Assembly: GCA_964465155.1 (NCBI GenBank) | Contig: CAYXIH010000081.1 | Coordinates: 1 to 8,500, forward strand | DNA length: 8,500 nucleotides | Reading direction: 5' to 3' | Source of the DNA: Spiro-02 sp964465155 | GTDB lineage: Bacteria > Spirochaetota > Spirochaetia > Sphaerochaetales > Sphaerochaetaceae | Shown: positions 6,508 through 8,500 of the stretch, one piece after another | Layout of the letters: each line of letters opens with the position of its first letter | Position numbering within the stretch: position 1 is the stretch's first letter | Made by a program: the position numbers and the translations under genes | The notes under the pieces: generated by a model | The model's database searches: none | The model's input: the letters and a program-made list of their open reading frames with translations, nothing else | What the model was told of the DNA's origin: nothing

Positions 6508-7083
6508 CTATTTCGCCTCTTTCTCCTGCGCCAGGATCGCAAGGATCCTCTCGCGGTAGGTCGTGTCGCGCCCATCCCATTCAGGAGACACCAACGAACC
6601 CTCGCTGTAGAAGTCATCCTCGGTCCTGCCCTCTTGCTGGCCCTGGAGGGTATGCTTGTCCACTGCATAGGATGGGATGGTCGGCGTGAGGTTGCCACGC
6701 CCATATTCCTTGATGATCCAGTTGTACATCTCGTCGCTCGACCGGTCCTTCTTGCATTGGCACAAGTAGCGCACGGCATGGATTGCCAGCAACCCACGGT
6801 CTCCAGGCTGCTTGACACTCTTTCGCATTTGATCAAGCTCGCCAATCAAGACGGGTGCAAAGACGTCTCCAAAACCAATGTCCTCAACGCTGATTGTCTT
6901 GAGGCGGAACCACAGGTATTCTTCCAGTTCCTCGCTGGTGATGAGCATCTCGTAGGCAAGCGTTGCTGCATTCTCGGGATGATTCCTACGTATCTCTTTC
7001 TGTAGAGCTGAGATGACTAGGTCTGCAGCGAGACCGGATATCGTCTGGCATTTCTGCCAATGGTCATATGGGAACTGTGGCAT
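6508..7083 (-). CDS. Stand-alone RarA/MgsA C-terminal-domain-like protein, copy B
   Basis: A complete 191-residue protein of unknown function. It resembles the helical C-terminal domain of the AAA+ ATPase RarA/MgsA, which follows the motor and takes part in oligomer formation, but has no Walker motifs or motor domain. Landmarks: VISALQKEIRR 23-33; ENAATLAYEM 37-46; LWFRLKTISVEDIGFGD 57-73 (compare ASEDIGLAD in RarA); LAIHAVRYLCQC 99-110 (compare AIVYLA in RarA); DKHTLQGQQEGR 142-153; YRERILAIL 176-184. No signal peptide or membrane segment, so cytoplasmic. GGAGG at 7089-7093 with 5-nt spacing selects ATG 7083; an in-frame ATG at 7095 overlaps that site. First gene of the operon and paralogous to copy A. 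The link to RarA is from remembered motifs, not a search. Confidence 0.85.
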   Translation of the reverse strand: MPQFPYDHWQKCQTISGLAADLVISALQKEIRRNHPENAATLAYEMLITSEELEEYLWFRLKTISVEDIGFGDVFAPVLIGELDQMRKSVKQPGDRGLLAIHAVRYLCQCKKDRSSDEMYNWIIKEYGRGNLTPTIPSYAVDKHTLQGQQEGRTEDDFYSEGSLVSPEWDGRDTTYRERILAILAQEKEAK

Positions 7084-7088
7084 CGAAT

Positions 7089-7093
7089 CCTCC
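7089..7093 (-). promoter_or_regulatory. Ribosome binding site deciding the copy B start
   Basis: GGAGG on the minus strand, 5 nt before ATG 7083. The competing upstream ATG (7095) shares its G with this site and has nothing like a ribosome binding site of its own. The resulting MPQF also matches the MSEF start of copy A. Confidence 0.7.
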
Positions 7094-7167
7094 ATACGGC
7101 AACGGTGCGCCGCATGGCCTTACTGTATCGGGTTCTCCAAGGGTCCTTCCAGCCTCAGCTTACCCAA

Positions 7168-7181
7168 AAACTTTCGAGTTT
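7168..7181. promoter_or_regulatory. Inverted repeat in the divergent control region, possible operator
   Basis: AAACT-TTCG-AGTTT, five-base arms around a 4-bp centre. It touches the -35 of the proposed regulator promoter (7180-7185) and lies just inside the proposed operon transcript, so a protein bound here could affect both directions. It may be chance, since the arms are short and AT-rich. Confidence 0.3.
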
Positions 7182-7208
7182 GTCTCATTTTCAGAAACAT
7201 GATATGGT
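7180..7208 (+). promoter_or_regulatory. Candidate promoter of the AraC-family gene (leaderless)
   Basis: TTGTCT (7180-7185), a 17-nt spacer, then TATGGT (7203-7208). A start 7 nt after the -10 would fall on A7215, the first base of the ATG CGA codons, giving a leaderless message. This fits the lack of any ribosome binding site upstream of the gene. Confidence 0.4.
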
Positions 7209-7228
7209 ATGCCCATGCGATTTACCAA
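7199..7228 (-). promoter_or_regulatory. Candidate promoter of the transporter operon
   Basis: Minus-strand TTGGTA (7228-7223), an 18-nt spacer, then TATCAT (7204-7199), with four and five of six consensus matches. It would start near 7192 and give a leader of about 109 nt to ATG 7083. It overlaps the regulator's promoter and first codons, so polymerase could serve only one direction at a time. Other weaker -10-like words exist in the leader (TACAGT near 7120). Confidence 0.35.
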
Positions 7229-8120
7229 GGAAACAGTTCATGAACCAGCAGGAAGGGAACGGCTCCACTTCTCCTCGACGCTCGTGGAGAGCCCACCCTT
7301 TGCATCTGCACGGGTCAAGCAAGGTGGCTATGGGATATTGGAAGATGACTTTTGGTTATGGCGCATCCCAAAGAGAGGCTTCCATGTCTTTGTCCTCACC
7401 CTCTCCGGCCATGGGCAACTCACCATGGAGGATGGCACGCACCATGACCTGTATGCAGGGGATGCCTTCATCTCATGGTCAACGGGACAGGGGCACTATG
7501 AGGCAACGGCTCCGGGCGAGCTATGGGAGATGATCTGGATCACATTCTACGACGATACGCCAAGGTTCCTCCCCACCTGTCCCGATTATCAGATCATCGA
7601 GTTCCAGAAGGCGGAGACACTCAAGCAGATCGTCAAGAACATCTTCTTTGAGGAGATGTACCACGACCCCCATAGCCAGGAGGTGGTACAGCTGCTGGAG
7701 CAGTTGTTCCTGATCAACTTGGAGCGGAGCATGGGGCTGCACGAGCCTGTGGTTGACCGGCGCATGAGGCAGGCGCTGGTTCCGCTATGGGAGCTGGTTG
7801 CAAAAAAGATTGAACGGCAATGGACCATTGCACAAATCTGCAGGGAGGCGGGGTATTCGCGTTCCCATCTCACCCGCATGTGCAACGAGCTGTATGGCAA
7901 GAGTCCCGGCCAGATCATCAAGGAGATGAAGATGCGCCAGGCAAAGGTAATGCTCTGCAACTCCACCCTTTCGGTGGAAGGTGTAGGTGCCGCGGTTGGC
8001 TACAATCGCCTTTCGGCTTTCTCAGCGGCATTCAAGGAGTTCAACGGCATCTCACCACGTGAGTTCCGCCAGGACAATCACTCCCATGCAAAGCCGGACC
8101 ACACCGGCTTGCCGGTATAG
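7215..8120 (+). CDS. AraC-family transcriptional regulator
   Basis: A 301-residue DNA-binding regulator. The N-terminal part, about 20-110, looks like the cupin-type AraC ligand-binding domain (HVFVLTLSGHGQLTM then GDAFISW). The C-terminal part, about 190-285, is the AraC double helix-turn-helix: the first at about 203-223 (TIAQICREAGYSRSHLTRMC), then YGKSPGQIIKEMKMRQAK, the second at about 253-275, closing with GISPREFR. The family normally stops near there; this protein has an extra 17 residues (QDNHSHAKP...), most of which overlap the butyrate kinase gene. It is divergent from the transporter operon, so local control of that operon and of itself is likely. ATG 7215 is chosen because the promoter spacing predicts a leaderless start there; ATG 7209, two codons earlier, lies against the -10 and is the alternative. 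Neither has a ribosome binding site. Confidence 0.92.
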   Translation: MRFTKETVHEPAGRERLHFSSTLVESPPFASARVKQGGYGILEDDFWLWRIPKRGFHVFVLTLSGHGQLTMEDGTHHDLYAGDAFISWSTGQGHYEATAPGELWEMIWITFYDDTPRFLPTCPDYQIIEFQKAETLKQIVKNIFFEEMYHDPHSQEVVQLLEQLFLINLERSMGLHEPVVDRRMRQALVPLWELVAKKIERQWTIAQICREAGYSRSHLTRMCNELYGKSPGQIIKEMKMRQAKVMLCNSTLSVEGVGAAVGYNRLSAFSAAFKEFNGISPREFRQDNHSHAKPDHTGLPV

Positions 8121-8500
8121 TGCTGCAACGCCTCGGTGCCATGCAGCACCTGCAACGCTGCATGTGCCATGGCCTCCTGCTCAAGTTCCCCCGGGTAGAC
8201 TGATATAGGGGCAATCCAGCCACAGCGCCCGGAGATCATATCAATGATATCCTGGTACCGTGCCAGTCCCCCCGTGAGCAAGATGGCATCCACATGCCCC
8301 GACAAGACGCACGCCATGGCTCCTATGGACTTGCATATCTGGTAGACCATTGCATTCCATACGGCGACAGCATGAGCTTCGCCATCGAGCACCCGCTTGT
8401 GGATGACCTTGGCATCAGAGGTACCAAAGTGGCTGACGAACCCACCGCTACGCGAGCACATTGCCTCTACCGTCCCTACCCCATGCTCACCGACATATCT
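8078..8500 (-). CDS. buk: Butyrate kinase, C-terminal part (5' end beyond window)
   Basis: The last 140 residues of a butyrate kinase of the acetate kinase-type ASKHA fold, which converts butyryl phosphate and ADP to butyrate and ATP, or runs in reverse. The frame stays open to the right edge and contains GGFVSHFGTSDAK, AMVYQICKSIGAMACVL, the adenosine-site motif DAILLTGGLA, and ISVYPGELEQEAMAHAALQVL, all typical of the Buk C-terminus. Branched-chain or other short-chain fatty acid kinases share this pattern, so the exact acyl substrate is uncertain. The gene is convergent with the AraC-family gene and their 3' ends overlap by 43 bp. Its partner, a phosphate butyryltransferase, is not in view. 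It is probably unrelated to the transporter operon. Confidence 0.9.
   Translation of the reverse strand, partial: RYVGEHGVGTVEAMCSRSGGFVSHFGTSDAKVIHKRVLDGEAHAVAVWNAMVYQICKSIGAMACVLSGHVDAILLTGGLARYQDIIDMISGRCGWIAPISVYPGELEQEAMAHAALQVLHGTEALQHYTGKPVWSGFAWE
8091..8110. terminator. Possible bidirectional hairpin in the convergent gene overlap
   Basis: AAGCCGG-ACCACA-CCGGCTT is a perfect 7-bp stem with a 6-nt loop, inside the 43-bp overlap of the two converging genes. Being symmetrical it would form in either transcript. No T-run follows on either side, so it is weak as an intrinsic terminator and could be coincidental. Confidence 0.3.

Noticed and set aside
7096..7170. TPP-riboswitch-like words in the operon leader (CTGAGG, ACCCTT, GAACCCGAT on the minus strand)
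   Set aside because: A GGGT/ACCC helix can be drawn, but the usual third helix, the AAT...GCG half and the closing stem are absent. A covariance-model search (RF00059) would settle it; I expect no hit.
1..8500. tRNA, rRNA, CRISPR, insertion sequence or phage signatures
   Set aside because: No cloverleaf, repeat-spacer pattern, transposase motif or terminal repeats were recognised on either strand.

Overview
The window looks like chromosomal DNA of an anaerobic, fairly GC-rich bacterium, most likely a spirochaete of the Sphaerochaeta type. That guess rests on the solute-binding protein, whose signal peptide ends in FA-GGKSE without a lipobox cysteine (a pattern common in that group), and on the mix of metNI, CUT1 sugar transport and butyrate kinase genes. 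It is an inference from style, not a proven assignment. Two runs of exactly 100 N (3177-3276 and 4519-4618) show that this is a scaffolded draft, and each cuts through a gene.

Layout, left to right: (1) 1-1793, minus strand: the methionine importer genes metN and metI, overlapping by ATGA. After metI comes a good ribosome binding site and an MKK start, probably metQ running off the left edge, but its frame stops after nine codons. (2) 1897-7083, minus strand: a six-gene run transcribed right to left. In order these are a stand-alone homologue of the RarA/MgsA C-terminal domain (copy B), an extracellular sugar-type binding protein, a MalF-type permease, a MalG-type permease, a second RarA-C-like protein (copy A, broken by a gap), and a type I phosphodiesterase/nucleotide pyrophosphatase-family enzyme. 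Spacings are short or overlapping except for a 110-bp gap before the binding protein, which holds three back-to-back symmetrical elements. (3) 7084-7214: a divergent control region in which promoter-like sequences for the operon and the regulator overlap face to face. (4) 7215-8120, plus strand: an AraC-family regulator, likely leaderless. (5) 8078-8500, minus strand: the C-terminal part of butyrate kinase, running tail to tail into the regulator gene and overlapping it by 43 bp.

How the genes may work together: the AraC-type protein probably senses a small ligand and controls the divergent operon. The operon imports a solute with a binding protein and two permeases, with the ATPase supplied from elsewhere, and a cytoplasmic phosphodiesterase-family enzyme may act on the product. 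The part without an obvious explanation is the pair of RarA-C-like proteins bracketing the transporter genes. It is the best candidate here for an undescribed system. No RNA genes, insertion sequences, CRISPR arrays or phage genes were seen.
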